Notes: a model not told the origin generated them from the letters alone. Positions 1-8,753 are shown, numbered from the stretch's first letter. The stretch is 64,000 nt of DNA from Thermopolyspora flexuosa (GCF_006716785.1 NZ_VFPQ01000001.1:1-64000); one strand, 5' to 3'. Numbers and translations are program-made.

Positions 1-68
1 CTCGTCGGCCTTCGTCCTATCGCACCGGCTCGGTCCCGTCCGCTCGTGGCATGGGGGAAAATTGAACC

Positions 69-920
69 GTGAGTCGTACCCGCACCCGAACCCCCGTCGC
101 CGACCCGGCCTGCGTGGGACGCCGTCGACCTGGCCCGGAAGGCGGCCGAGGAGATCGCCCGCCGGGTGAGGTGGGCGAGCACCTGGGTTTCGACGTCGAA
201 GGCGATCGCGTCATCACACATTACTTCGCCTGCCTGGACCGGGCCTACCGTGGGTGGCGGTGGGCCGTCACCGTGGCGCGCGCCGCCCGCGCCCGCCACG
301 TCACCGTGAGCGAGACCGTGCTGCTGTCCGGCGAGGGCGCGCTGCTGCCGCCCACCTGGGTGCCGTGGAGCGAGCGGCTGCGCCCGGGGGACCTCGGGGT
401 CGGCGACATCCTGCCCGCCCCGGCCGACGACGACCGGCTCGTGCCGGGCTACACGTCGGCCGACGACGAGTGCGACCACCAGATGATCTGGGAGCTCGGC
501 CTGGGCCGGGCCCGCGTGCTCTCCGCCCACGGCCGTGACCTGGCGGTGCGCCGCTGGTACGGCGGCGACCACGGCCCGCACACCCCGATCGCCTACGCGG
601 CCCCGGCGCAGTGCTCGACCTGCGGCTTCTACTGGCCGCTCGCGGGCTCGCTCGGGCACATGTTCGGCGTGTGCGCCAACGAGTACGCGCCGGACGACGG
701 CCGCGTGGTCTCGGCCGACCACGGCTGCGGCGCCCACTCCGAGGCGGCCGTGCCGTCCCCGGCCACCGAGACCGCCCCGCCGATCCTCGACGACATGGGG
801 TACGACCTCATGGACGAGCCCGACGAGCTGCGCGCGGGCGAGGAGGGCAAGCCCGGCGAGGACGAGGTGCCGCCGGGTTCGGTGGACGAGACCGCCTCCG
901 AGCCGTTCGGCCATTCCTGA
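69..920 (+). CDS. DUF3027 family protein with scrambled N-terminal frame
   Basis: Function unknown; DUF3027 proteins are widespread in actinobacteria and I recognise the family from blocks such as RGWRWAVTVARA, WVPWSERLRPGDLG and QCSTCGFYWPLAGSLG. The 283-aa product is soluble, has a CSTCGFYW pair that could bind metal, and ends in an acidic low-complexity tail (from about residue 240). GTG at 69 is the start in this frame. Residues about 16-33 do not look like the family: that stretch has poor G/C at codon position 3, while the +1 frame over 115-168 reads WDAVDLARKAAEEIARR, as expected for the family. Two compensating indels (or sequencing errors) therefore seem to flank this patch. The next gene, an Hsp90-like ATPase, starts 108 bp downstream on the same strand; the two families also neighbour each other in Streptomyces as far as I recall. 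Confidence 0.85.
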   Translation: MSRTRTRTPVADPACVGRRRPGPEGGRGDRPPGEVGEHLGFDVEGDRVITHYFACLDRAYRGWRWAVTVARAARARHVTVSETVLLSGEGALLPPTWVPWSERLRPGDLGVGDILPAPADDDRLVPGYTSADDECDHQMIWELGLGRARVLSAHGRDLAVRRWYGGDHGPHTPIAYAAPAQCSTCGFYWPLAGSLGHMFGVCANEYAPDDGRVVSADHGCGAHSEAAVPSPATETAPPILDDMGYDLMDEPDELRAGEEGKPGEDEVPPGSVDETASEPFGHS

Positions 921-1028
921 CCCGAGAAGTGACGGCGGCGTCCGGCGGACCGGGCGTCGCCGTGTCGTTTGCCGGGCCGGCCGTACCGCCGGCCCCGTCA
1001 CCAGGACCTTCGACAGGAACGCAGACTC

Positions 1029-4000
1029 ATGAGCGACACCTTCGACACCGCGCGGATCCGGCGGACCGTGCTCGCCGCGTGGGCCGCCTCCCCGGCGCGG
1101 TTTCGCGAGGACGCGAACGCCGAGGAGGACTTCGCGCTCGGCGGCTACCGCGACCGGCTCGTGGTCGAGCTCGCCCAGAACGCGGCCGACGCGGCGGCGC
1201 GGGCCGGCATCTCCGGGCGGCTCCGCCTCACCCTGCGCGACGGGGTGCTCATTGCCGCGAACACCGGCGCGCCGCTCGACGCCGCCGGGGTGGCGAGCCT
1301 CGCCACGCTGCGCGTGTCGGACAAGCGCGGCGAGACGAACGTGGTCGGCCGCTTCGGGGTGGGCTTCGCCGCCGTGGTGTCGGTGTGCGACGAGCCGCTG
1401 ATCTATTCCCGGGCCACCGGGGGCGTGCGCTGGTCCCGCGCCGAGACCGCCGAGCTGGTCGCCGCCGAGCCCGCGCTCGCCGAGGAGCTCGCCGCCCGCG
1501 ACGGGCACGTGCCGCTGCTGCGCCTCCCGTTCCCCGCCGAGGCCGAGGTGCCCGAGGGCTTCGACACCGTCGTGGTGCTGCCGCTGCGCGACGAGGCCGC
1601 CGAGCGCGCGGTACGGCGCATGCTCGAGGAGACCAGCCCGGCGCTGCCGATCGCCATGCCGTCGCTCGGCGCGATCGAGATCGAGCTCGACGGCGAGATC
1701 CGCACGGTCACCGCCGAGGGCTGGCGGGTGGTCGAGGCGTCCGGCCGGTTCACCCCCGAGCAGGTGGCCGAGCTGTTCGCGGACCGGCCCACCGAGGAGC
1801 GCACCCGGCCGTTCTGGCTGGTGCGCTGGGCCGTACCGGTCGGGGACGGCGCCACCGGTACGGCGGGCGAGCCCGGCCCGCTCCCCAAGGACGTGCGGCC
1901 GGTGGTGCACGCGCCCACGCCCAGCGACGAGCCGCTCGACCTGCCCGCGCTGCTCATCGCCACGTTCCCGATGGCGACCGACCGCCGCCACGTCGCGCCC
2001 GGGCCGCTCACCGACTTCCTCGTCGAGCGGGTCGCCGAGACCTACCTCGACCTGCTCGCCGCGCTGCCGCGCACCCCGCGGCTGCTCGACCTCGTGCCGG
2101 GGCCGATCGGCCGGGGCGAGCTCGACGCCGCGATCCGGCGCGCGATCCTGCGCCGCCTGCCCGACACCCCGCTGCTGCCCGCGCTCTCCCCGCCCGCCGA
2201 CGACGAGGACGGCACCTCCGGCTGGTCCGCCGGGGACCGCCCCGCCACCGCCGCCACCCCCGGCGACGGCGCCGAGGCCCCGTGGATCGTGTCCGGGCGG
2301 CAGGCCTCGGTGGTCGCCGGGCCCGCCGAGTTCCTCGCCAAGATCGCCGAGTTCGTGCCGGGGCTGCTGCCCGCGGGCTGGCCGTACCGGAGCCCGGCGC
2401 TGACCGCGCTCGGGGTGAAGCGGGTGGAGCTCGCCGACGTGGTCGACATGCTCTCCGGCGAGGCGGTCGAGGACAAGGACCCGGCCTGGTGGCGGTCGCT
2501 GTACGAGGTGCTGCCCGCCGACGACCTGGAGGCGATCGGCGCGATCCCGGTCCCGCTCGCCGACGGCCGCCTGGTGCGCGGCCCGCGCGGCACCCTGCTC
2601 ATGTCCGAGCCGGGCGCGCGCATCGACCCCGAGGTGCTCGCCCCGCTCGGGCTGCGCATCGTGCACGCCGACGCCGCGCACCCGCTGCTGCTGCGGCTCG
2701 GCGCGGCCGAGGCCACCCCGCGCACCGTGCTGGAGGACCCGCTCACCCACGCCGCGGTGACCGGGTCGCTCGACGCCGACGACCCCGAGCCGGTGGCGCA
2801 GGCCGTGCTCTCCCTCGTCGAGGCCGCCGGGCTCACCCCCGGCGAGGCCCCCTGGCTCGCCGAGCTCGCGCTGCGCGGCGCGGACGGCGAGCTGTACCCG
2901 GCGAGCGAGCTGCTGCTGCCGGACGGCAAACTCAGCAAGATCGTCGCCCCGGACTCGCCGTTCGGGGTGGTCGCCGCCGACCTCGTCGCGCGGTACGGCC
3001 CGCGGGTGCTGGAGGCGGTCGGCGTGCTCGACGGCTTCGCCACGGTCGCCGACGCGGACGTGCTGCTCGACCCGGACGAGTGCGACCACGCGCTCGACCG
3101 CGAGGACGAGTGGCTCGAGGCGATCCGCGAGCTGCTGCCGGACGCCGACGTGCCGCCGATCGGCCGGGAGTTCTACGCGGTGCGCGACCTGGAGTTCGTC
3201 GCCGACTGGCGGGGCGCGCTCGAGCTGCTCACCCGGCCGCCGCTGCGCGCCGCGCTGCAGCCGATGCGGGTGCTCGCCGGCGGCGAGATCGTCGAGGTGC
3301 CCTCCTACACCGCCTGGTGGCTGAGCACCCACCCGGTGCTCGACGGCCGCCGCCCCACCACGCTGCGCGTGCCCGACGGCGACCCGCTGCTGTTCGGCCT
3401 GTACGGCGACGCGCCGGAGGGCATCGACCGCACCGCGCTCGCGCTGATCGGCGTGCGCACCACGCTGGCGGACCTGCTCGCCTCGCACGGCGGGCCGGAC
3501 GAGCTGCTCGGCCTGCTCGCCGACCCGGAGCTCGAGGTCGACCGGGCCCAGCTCCGCGCGCTGTGGACCGCGATCGCGGCGGTCCCGCCGGAGCGGGTGC
3601 GGCCGCCCGCGGCGGTCCGGGCCGTGCTGGGCGGGGAGATCGTGGTCGCGGACGCCGAGGACGGCGCCGTGATCGGCCCGGACGGCACGCCGGAGGGCGC
3701 CGAGCCGCCCGGCTGCCCGGTGGTGGTCGAGGCCCCCGACCTGCTGCCGCTCGTCGCCTCCCGGCCGCTCGTGCTCGCGCCGTTCGACCTCGCCGAGGCG
3801 CTGTCGGAGGTGCTCGACCTGCCGCTCGCCGGGGAGATCGTGCCGGGCGAGGTCACCTCGACCGGCGTGGAACGGCCGGTGCCCCCGCAGGTCCGCTCGC
3901 TGCTGCCGACCGCCCCCGCCACCTATGTCGAGCACGAGCGGCTGCTCGTCGACGGTAAGCCCGCCGCGTGGCGGTTCCACGAGGGCGTCGTGCACGCCTC

Positions 4001-4139
4001 CGGGATCGAGGGGCTCGCCCGCGGCCTGGCCTGGGCGAGCGGCCAGTGGAGCGACCGCCTCGCCGTGGCGGCGTTGCTGCACAACCCCGAGGCGGTCCCG
4101 CTGCTGCTCGCCGAGGCCGACCTCGACGGCTCCGCCTGA
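1029..4139 (+). CDS. sacsin/Hsp90-type GHKL ATPase-domain protein
   Basis: A 1036-aa cytoplasmic protein with an N-terminal Bergerat (GHKL) ATP-binding fold like sacsin and Hsp90. The N-box is ELAQNAADAA (Asn about residue 51) and the glycine lid is GRFGVGFAAV (about 107-116). The remaining roughly 800 residues have no motif I recognise and are rich in Leu, Asp and Glu, consistent with a large alpha/beta scaffold. Often annotated in actinobacteria as a molecular chaperone of the Hsp90 family; substrate unknown. ATG 1029 is chosen because it begins the conserved-looking MSDTFDTARIRRTVLAAW segment; an upstream in-frame start at 969 has no Shine-Dalgarno. It converges with the DUF2530 gene across a shared hairpin. 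Confidence 0.85.
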   Translation: MSDTFDTARIRRTVLAAWAASPARFREDANAEEDFALGGYRDRLVVELAQNAADAAARAGISGRLRLTLRDGVLIAANTGAPLDAAGVASLATLRVSDKRGETNVVGRFGVGFAAVVSVCDEPLIYSRATGGVRWSRAETAELVAAEPALAEELAARDGHVPLLRLPFPAEAEVPEGFDTVVVLPLRDEAAERAVRRMLEETSPALPIAMPSLGAIEIELDGEIRTVTAEGWRVVEASGRFTPEQVAELFADRPTEERTRPFWLVRWAVPVGDGATGTAGEPGPLPKDVRPVVHAPTPSDEPLDLPALLIATFPMATDRRHVAPGPLTDFLVERVAETYLDLLAALPRTPRLLDLVPGPIGRGELDAAIRRAILRRLPDTPLLPALSPPADDEDGTSGWSAGDRPATAATPGDGAEAPWIVSGRQASVVAGPAEFLAKIAEFVPGLLPAGWPYRSPALTALGVKRVELADVVDMLSGEAVEDKDPAWWRSLYEVLPADDLEAIGAIPVPLADGRLVRGPRGTLLMSEPGARIDPEVLAPLGLRIVHADAAHPLLLRLGAAEATPRTVLEDPLTHAAVTGSLDADDPEPVAQAVLSLVEAAGLTPGEAPWLAELALRGADGELYPASELLLPDGKLSKIVAPDSPFGVVAADLVARYGPRVLEAVGVLDGFATVADADVLLDPDECDHALDREDEWLEAIRELLPDADVPPIGREFYAVRDLEFVADWRGALELLTRPPLRAALQPMRVLAGGEIVEVPSYTAWWLSTHPVLDGRRPTTLRVPDGDPLLFGLYGDAPEGIDRTALALIGVRTTLADLLASHGGPDELLGLLADPELEVDRAQLRALWTAIAAVPPERVRPPAAVRAVLGGEIVVADAEDGAVIGPDGTPEGAEPPGCPVVVEAPDLLPLVASRPLVLAPFDLAEALSEVLDLPLAGEIVPGEVTSTGVERPVPPQVRSLLPTAPATYVEHERLLVDGKPAAWRFHEGVVHASGIEGLARGLAWASGQWSDRLAVAALLHNPEAVPLLLAEADLDGSA

Positions 4140-4150
4140 CCGAGCCTGAG

Positions 4151-4180
4151 CCGCCCGGGCGCACGGTCCCGCCTGGGCGG
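4151..4180. terminator. hairpin between convergent genes
   Basis: CCGCCCGGGC (4151-4160) and GCCTGGGCGG (4171-4180) pair over 9 of 10 positions around a 10-nt loop. The hairpin lies between the stop of the Hsp90-like gene (4139) and that of the convergent DUF2530 gene (4192), so it could end both transcripts. There is no U tract, which is common in high-GC actinobacteria. Confidence 0.5.
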
Positions 4181-4191
4181 CGCGGGCCAGG

Positions 4192-4545
4192 TCAGCGGTT
4201 GTGCTCGGCGGGCGGCACCGCGTGCGGCTCGGCCGTACGCGCCTCGCCGGCCGTGCCGTTCGCCGACGTGTGGCCGGTGGCGGGTTCGCCGGTCGGCGCC
4301 CCGGTCCGCTCGTCGGTCGCGGGCCCGATCGGGTTACGGGCCTTGTAGCGGCGGGAGTACCACAGCCCGAACAGGCCGCCGCCGATGCCGGCCACGCAGG
4401 TCCAGACCCACCAGGGCTCCGCCACGGCGGGGCGCGCGATCAGCAGCACGACCAGCGCGATCGCCCACAACGCGGTGCCGACGAGGAACGTCGCCGTGTC
4501 GTTCGTCTTCATCGGCTGCAGGTCCGGGCGCTTCGGCTGGCTCAC
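4192..4545 (-). CDS. DUF2530 small membrane protein
   Basis: A 117-aa protein with two predicted membrane helices, about residues 19-38 (FLVGTALWAIALVVLLIA) and 46-64 (WVWTCVAGIGGGLFGLWYS), followed by a basic YSRRYKARN stop-transfer segment and a disordered Thr/Glu/Ala-rich tail. The TALWA...WTCVAG...GLWYSRR pattern is that of actinobacterial DUF2530 proteins; function unknown. The start is the GTG at 4545; an internal ATG 11 codons further on (MKTNDTATF) is an alternative and neither has a clear Shine-Dalgarno. Divergent from the purine permease. Confidence 0.8.
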   Translation of the reverse strand: MSQPKRPDLQPMKTNDTATFLVGTALWAIALVVLLIARPAVAEPWWVWTCVAGIGGGLFGLWYSRRYKARNPIGPATDERTGAPTGEPATGHTSANGTAGEARTAEPHAVPPAEHNR

Positions 4546-4615
4546 GTCTCAAGACTAAGCGACGGCCTCAGCCGGGGGCCGGAAGCGGGGAGGGCCAAAG
4601 CACCTGGTAAGAGCG

Positions 4616-4626
4616 GTTACGGTAAC
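4616..4626. promoter_or_regulatory. small palindrome in the divergent intergenic region
   Basis: GTTAC-G-GTAAC is a perfect 11-bp palindrome lying between the divergent DUF2530 and purine-permease genes. It could be a repressor half-site pair for either gene. Evidence is limited to symmetry and location. Confidence 0.25.
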
Positions 4627-4812
4627 GTGAGCGTGGTTCGGTGCTGTGCGAAGCAGCGCGGGCCGCGAACGAATTGGTTGCGATCCCGTCACCGTCCTTC
4701 GGCAGGTCTTCCCGCATGTGAAACCGGCTGTCACGCTGCGCGCGTGAGCGTCACACGTGCCGCACCTTCCCCCAAATCCCCCAGTCCCCCAAAAACACCC
4801 TCGAGTAGTTCA

Positions 4813-6243
4813 ATGGACCGTTTCTTCCGCATCAGTGAGCGTGGCTCCACCATCGGCCGCGAGATACGCGGCGGCCTCGCCACGTTCTTCACGATGGCGT
4901 ACATCGTGGTGCTGAACCCCCTGATCATCGGCACCGCGCAGGACGCCGACGGCCAGTACCTCGGCGACGGCTCCGCGCCGAACTTCGCCCTCGTCGCCGC
5001 CGCCACCGCGCTCGTCGCGGGCGTGCTCACCATCGTCATGGGCCTGGTGGCGAACGTCCCGTTCGCCATCGCCGCCGGGCTCGGGATCAACGCGTTCCTC
5101 GCGTACGGCATCGCCTCCCACATGTCGTGGGAGGACGCGATGGGGCTCGTGGTCCTTGAGGGCATCGTCATCACGATCCTCGTGCTCACCGGCTTCCGGG
5201 TCGCGGTGTTCCGCGCGATCCCGACCGAGCTGAAGACCGCGATCAGCGTCGGCATCGGCCTGTTCATCGCCCTGATCGGCTTCGTGGACGCCGGGTTCGT
5301 GCGGTCGGGCAGCGGCGTGCCGGTCGAGCTCGGCATCGGCGGCACGCTCACCAGCTGGCCCGTGCTCGTCTTCGTGATCGGCCTGCTCGTCACCGCGGCC
5401 CTCGTCGCCCGGCGGGTCCGCGGCGCGATCCTCATCGGCATCGTCGGCATGACGATCCTCGCGATCATCGTCGAGGCGATCGTCGGCGCCGGCGGCTCGC
5501 AGACCGCGGACGGGCAGCCCAACCCCGGCGGCTGGCGGCTGAACGTGCCGCAGCTCCCGGAGAACATCATCAGCCTGCCGGACTTCTCGCTGCTCGGCCA
5601 GTTCAGCCTGTTCGGCGCGTTCGGCAAGGTGTCGGTGATCTTCGCGCTGCTGCTCGTCTTCACGCTGCTGATCACCGACTTCTTCGACACCATGGGCACG
5701 ATCGTCGGCGTGGGCCGGCAGGCCGGTCTCGTGCAGCCGGACGGCACGCTGCCGAAGACCCGGGAGATCCTGCTCGTCGACTCGGTCGCCGCGATGGCCG
5801 GCGGCGCCGCGTCCGTCTCGTCGAACACGACCTACGTCGAGTCCGCGGCGGGTGTCGGTGAGGGCGCCCGCACCGGTCTGGCGAGCGTGGTCACCGGTGT
5901 GCTGTTCCTGCTCGCCACCTTCCTGTCGCCGCTGGTCGAGGTCGTGCCGCACGAGGCGGCCGCGCCCGCCCTGGTCGTGGTCGGCTTCCTGATGATGACC
6001 TCGATCAAGGAGATCGACTTCAGCGACTACGAGGTCGCGATCCCGGCGTTCTTCACCATCGTCCTCATGCCGTTCACCTACTCGATCGCGAACGGCATCG
6101 GCGCCGGCTTCGTCTCGTACGCGCTGATCAAGGTCATCAAGGGCAAGGGCCGCGAGGTCCACCCGCTGCTGTGGATCGTCGTCGTGCTGTTCGTCCTCTA
6201 CTTCGCCCGCGGCGCGATCGAGATCCTGTTCGGCGTGTCCTGA
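4813..6243 (+). CDS. NCS2 family purine (guanine/hypoxanthine) permease
   Basis: Integral membrane transporter of 476 aa, probably taking up hypoxanthine, guanine or adenine by proton symport (AzgA/PbuG/GhxP branch of NCS2). The N-terminus ISERGSTIGREIRGGLATFFTMAYIVVLNP, written here across its conserved start, is typical of the branch; PFAIAAGLGINAFLAYG and ITDFFDTMGTIVGVGRQAG (with the substrate-binding acidic residue region) are further signatures, and 12-14 hydrophobic segments span the protein. ATG 4813 matches the usual family start; an in-frame GTG at 4744 would add 23 Ser/Pro-rich residues and neither start has a convincing Shine-Dalgarno. It looks monocistronic: a good terminator follows at 6254. 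No purine riboswitch was recognised upstream. Confidence 0.88.
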   Translation: MDRFFRISERGSTIGREIRGGLATFFTMAYIVVLNPLIIGTAQDADGQYLGDGSAPNFALVAAATALVAGVLTIVMGLVANVPFAIAAGLGINAFLAYGIASHMSWEDAMGLVVLEGIVITILVLTGFRVAVFRAIPTELKTAISVGIGLFIALIGFVDAGFVRSGSGVPVELGIGGTLTSWPVLVFVIGLLVTAALVARRVRGAILIGIVGMTILAIIVEAIVGAGGSQTADGQPNPGGWRLNVPQLPENIISLPDFSLLGQFSLFGAFGKVSVIFALLLVFTLLITDFFDTMGTIVGVGRQAGLVQPDGTLPKTREILLVDSVAAMAGGAASVSSNTTYVESAAGVGEGARTGLASVVTGVLFLLATFLSPLVEVVPHEAAAPALVVVGFLMMTSIKEIDFSDYEVAIPAFFTIVLMPFTYSIANGIGAGFVSYALIKVIKGKGREVHPLLWIVVVLFVLYFARGAIEILFGVS

Positions 6244-6253
6244 CGCCGCATCG

Positions 6254-6295
6254 GGCCGTCCCGGGGCACCCGCTCCGGGGCGGCCTTTCCTCTTT
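6254..6295 (+). terminator. intrinsic terminator after the purine permease
   Basis: GGCCGTCCCGG (6254-6264) pairs with CCGGGGCGGCC (6275-6285), 10 Watson-Crick pairs plus one G-U, followed by TTTCCTCTTT. It sits 10 bp after the permease stop and before the convergent MocR gene, so is a classical Rho-independent terminator. Confidence 0.8.
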
Positions 6296-6330
6296 GCCCG
6301 ATCCGGCCCGGGTACGGCCTGCCGTACCGG

Positions 6331-7824
6331 TCACCCGGCCGCCGCCTCGGCGGCCGTCTCCGCGGTGGCCGCGCGCACGGCGGCCGCGAGGCGGCGCAGG
6401 CCCTCGTCGATGCGCTCGAGCGGGATCGCGCCGTACCCGAGCACGAGCCCGGGCCGGTGCGGGCCGGGCTCGGCGTGGAACGCGGACAGCGACTCCACCC
6501 CCACCCCGAGCTGCCGGGCGCGGGCCACCGCCTCGCCGAGGTCGGCCGCCGCCCCGGGGGCCAGGTGCGCGCACAGGTGCAGCCCGGCCGCGGAGGGGAC
6601 CGGGTCGAGCAGGCCGGCGAGGTCGCGGCGGAGCACGGCGAGGATGCGCCGGTGCCGGGCCGCGTAGACGCGGGTCGCCTTGCGGATGTGCCGGGCGAGC
6701 AGCCCTTCGTCGATGAAGTCCGCCATCGCCGCCTGCTCGTGGTACTGCCCGTGCCAGTCCGCCAGCCGTTTCGCGGCGAGCAGCGCGGGCCGCAGCGAGG
6801 CCGGGGCGACGAGGAAGCCGAGCCGCAGCATCGGCAGCGTCGACTTGGAGAACGAGCCCACGTAGATCACCCGGCCGCCCCGGTCGAGGCTCTGCAGCGG
6901 CTCCAGCGGCCGGTCGGAGAACCGGAACTCGCTGTCGTAGTCGTCCTCGATCACCGCCGCGCCGTGCCGCTGCGCCCACTCCAGCAGCGCCGCCCGCCGC
7001 GCCGCCGACATCGGCGTGCCGAGCGGGAACTGGTGCGACGGCGTCACGTAGACCAGCCGCGTCCCCGGCGGGATCGCGGCCACGTCGATGCCCTCCGCGT
7101 CCACCGGCACCCCGGCCACGCGGGCGCCGAGCGAGCGGAACAGCAGCCGGGCCGGTGGATAGCCCGGCTCCTCGACCGCCACCAGGTCGCCCGGCTCGAT
7201 CAGCACCCGCCCGACGAGGTCGAGGGCCTGCTGCGCGCCCTGGGTGACGATCACGTCGTCCGCGCCCGCGCGCACCGACCGGGAGACCCCGAAGTGCCGC
7301 GCGATCGCCGCCCGCAGCCCGGCATGCCCGGCCGGGTCCGCGTACCGGCCGTCGGCGAGCGTCGCGGCCCGCAGCCTGCGGGCGACCAGCCGTCGCCACG
7401 ACTCCAGCGGGAACAGCGTCGCGTCCGGCACGCCCAGCTTGAAGTCGTACGGCAGGGCTTCCCCGGCGGCGCCGCGCGGCCACACCGGGATCGTCCGCCA
7501 CACCGGCCGCGGCGCGATGTCGCCCGGCGGGGCCTCGCGGGCCGGCGCCCCGGGCGTGCCGCCGCCGGTCCGCTGCGCGGCGGGCGGGCTGAGCGAGACG
7601 AACGTGCCCACGCCCACCCGGCCGGTGACGAACCCTTCGGCGGTGAGCCGGTCGTACGCGGCGGCGACCGTGTTGCGTGAGACTTGGAGCCGTTCGGCCA
7701 GCTCGCGGGTGGGCGGCAGCCGGTCGCCCGCGCGCAGCCGGCCGTCGAGGATCGCCTCGAGCAGCTGCCGGTAGATGCGGGCGGCGAGGTCGCCACGGCC
7801 GGTAAGGGTGACGTGCACCTCCAT
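6331..7824 (-). CDS. MocR-type transcription factor (GntR wHTH plus aminotransferase domain)
   Basis: A 497-aa fusion of a GntR winged helix (residues about 10-75; LPPTRELAERLQVSRNTVAAAYDRL) to a fold-type I aminotransferase domain (about 125-490) that binds PLP. The PLP lysine lies in VGSFSKSTLPMLRLGF, and VIVTQGAQQALDLV and DYDSEFRFS are further aminotransferase signatures. Members act as dimeric regulators rather than enzymes, often of vitamin B6 or amino-acid metabolism; PdxR is the best known. The ATG at 7824 places the HTH at the expected distance from the N-terminus; the longer frame to 7974 would run through the promoter region. The gene is divergent from an AhpD-like gene, its likeliest target, across a spacer containing repeated CCAAT/ATTGG boxes. 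Confidence 0.87.
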   Translation of the reverse strand: MEVHVTLTGRGDLAARIYRQLLEAILDGRLRAGDRLPPTRELAERLQVSRNTVAAAYDRLTAEGFVTGRVGVGTFVSLSPPAAQRTGGGTPGAPAREAPPGDIAPRPVWRTIPVWPRGAAGEALPYDFKLGVPDATLFPLESWRRLVARRLRAATLADGRYADPAGHAGLRAAIARHFGVSRSVRAGADDVIVTQGAQQALDLVGRVLIEPGDLVAVEEPGYPPARLLFRSLGARVAGVPVDAEGIDVAAIPPGTRLVYVTPSHQFPLGTPMSAARRAALLEWAQRHGAAVIEDDYDSEFRFSDRPLEPLQSLDRGGRVIYVGSFSKSTLPMLRLGFLVAPASLRPALLAAKRLADWHGQYHEQAAMADFIDEGLLARHIRKATRVYAARHRRILAVLRRDLAGLLDPVPSAAGLHLCAHLAPGAAADLGEAVARARQLGVGVESLSAFHAEPGPHRPGLVLGYGAIPLERIDEGLRRLAAAVRAATAETAAEAAAG

Positions 7825-7840
7825 CGCCCGCGCCCTCCCG

Positions 7841-7919
7841 ATTGGCCCAATGGACTTCGCTGGAAATTGGATCTTATGTGCGACAAATGACCTCTCTATG
7901 GTGGGGCACGGTCCAATGG
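7841..7919. promoter_or_regulatory. candidate MocR operator with repeated ATTGG/CCAAT boxes
   Basis: The divergent spacer holds a perfect inverted repeat ATTGG-C-CCAAT (7841-7851), a further ATTGG (7866-7870) and a second CCAATGG (7913-7919) that directly repeats 7847-7853 at a 66-bp offset. MocR regulators characteristically bind combinations of direct and inverted repeats in divergent promoters, so this is a reasonable operator candidate. Assignment is by pattern and position only. Confidence 0.5.
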
Positions 7920-7964
7920 GGGGCCGGTACGGCCGTGCCGTACCGGCGACGAGAGGAGACCGGC

Positions 7965-8417
7965 ATGACCGCACGCATGAACATCGCCGAGCTCGAGCCC
8001 GGCGCGTACCAGGCGATGCTCGGCCTGGAGAAGTACCTGAGCCGGTCCACGCTGCCGAAGTCGTTGCGGTACCTGGTGGAGCTGCGGGCCAGCCAGATCA
8101 ACGGCTGCGCCTACTGCGTGGACATGCACAGCCGCCAGGCGAAGGCGGAGGGGGAGAGCGACGCGCGGCTGCACGCGGTCGCGGTGTGGCGCGAGGCGCC
8201 GTTCTTCGACGAGCGGGAGCGCGCGGCCCTGGAGCTCACCGAGGCGGCCACCCGGCTGAGCGACGGCCACGGGGTGCCCGACGACGTGTGGCAGCAGGCC
8301 GCGAAGCACTTCGACGAGCACGAGCTCGCCCAGCTCGTGGTGCTGATCGCCACGATCAACGCGTGGAACCGGATCGGCGTCACCACGCACATGGTGCCCG
8401 AGTCCTACAAGGGCTGA
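7965..8417 (+). CDS. AhpD-like carboxymuconolactone decarboxylase family protein
   Basis: A 150-aa all-alpha protein of the CMD/AhpD family. The CxxC-x3-H active site is visible as GCAYCVDMHS (Cys48, Cys51, His55), which marks the alkylhydroperoxidase branch rather than true decarboxylases, so a thiol-dependent peroxidase or antioxidant role is likely. A Shine-Dalgarno (GAGAGGAG, 7951-7958) precedes ATG 7965 at good spacing, which argues against the longer frame from 7842. Divergent from the MocR gene, which probably controls it, and followed by a strong hairpin at 8440. Confidence 0.87.
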   Translation: MTARMNIAELEPGAYQAMLGLEKYLSRSTLPKSLRYLVELRASQINGCAYCVDMHSRQAKAEGESDARLHAVAVWREAPFFDERERAALELTEAATRLSDGHGVPDDVWQQAAKHFDEHELAQLVVLIATINAWNRIGVTTHMVPESYKG

Positions 8418-8439
8418 GCGAATCCGGCCGGACACGAGG

Positions 8440-8478
8440 GGCGGCGGTGCGTACGGGGACCGCACCGCCGCCTTCGTC
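8440..8478 (+). terminator. hairpin terminator after the AhpD-like gene
   Basis: GGCGGCGGTGCG (8440-8451) and CGCACCGCCGCC (8461-8472) form a perfect 12-bp stem with a 9-nt loop, followed by TTCGTCGT, 23 bp past the stop codon. The remaining bases up to the MarR operator at 8726 hold no gene that I can support. Confidence 0.7.
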
Positions 8479-8725
8479 GTGCCGGGCCGTGGATGGTTTC
8501 GTGCCTCGTGGCGGTTGAAGTGATGGGTGGTTCGTCCGAGCTAATGGCGATACGCGCAGTGTGAGCCGATATCGGGGGCTTGCTTCGCATACGGGCGGAT
8601 GTTCGGGTCATCCTGGAAGGACGGCGCCGAGGCCCGGCGGGTCGTCGGATGGGGGACGGCGGTGCACCGGCGGAGGCTCGGGAGCCGCGCCCTGCCGGAA
8701 GGGGAATAGGATGACGGACCCGATT

Positions 8726-8753
8726 GTTAGCAAAGGTAATGACTTATGCTAAC
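8726..8753. promoter_or_regulatory. candidate MarR autoregulatory operator spanning the start codon
   Basis: GTTAGC (8726-8731) and GCTAAC (8748-8753) form a perfect inverted repeat with a 16-bp centre that includes the ATG of the marR-like gene (8746). MarR proteins bind palindromes of about this size in their own promoters. Overlap with the start codon implies repression at or just after transcription initiation, possibly on a nearly leaderless transcript. Confidence 0.55.

Noticed and set aside
611-3958. A very long plus-strand frame (over 1100 codons) within the Hsp90-like gene
   Set aside because: It is the shifted frame of the real gene; the Arg/Pro/Ala-rich product and poor third-position bias are typical of shadow frames in high-GC DNA.
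4546-4812. Possible purine riboswitch before the purine permease
   Set aside because: I looked for the conserved three-way junction loops and found nothing recognisable in this GC-rich leader.
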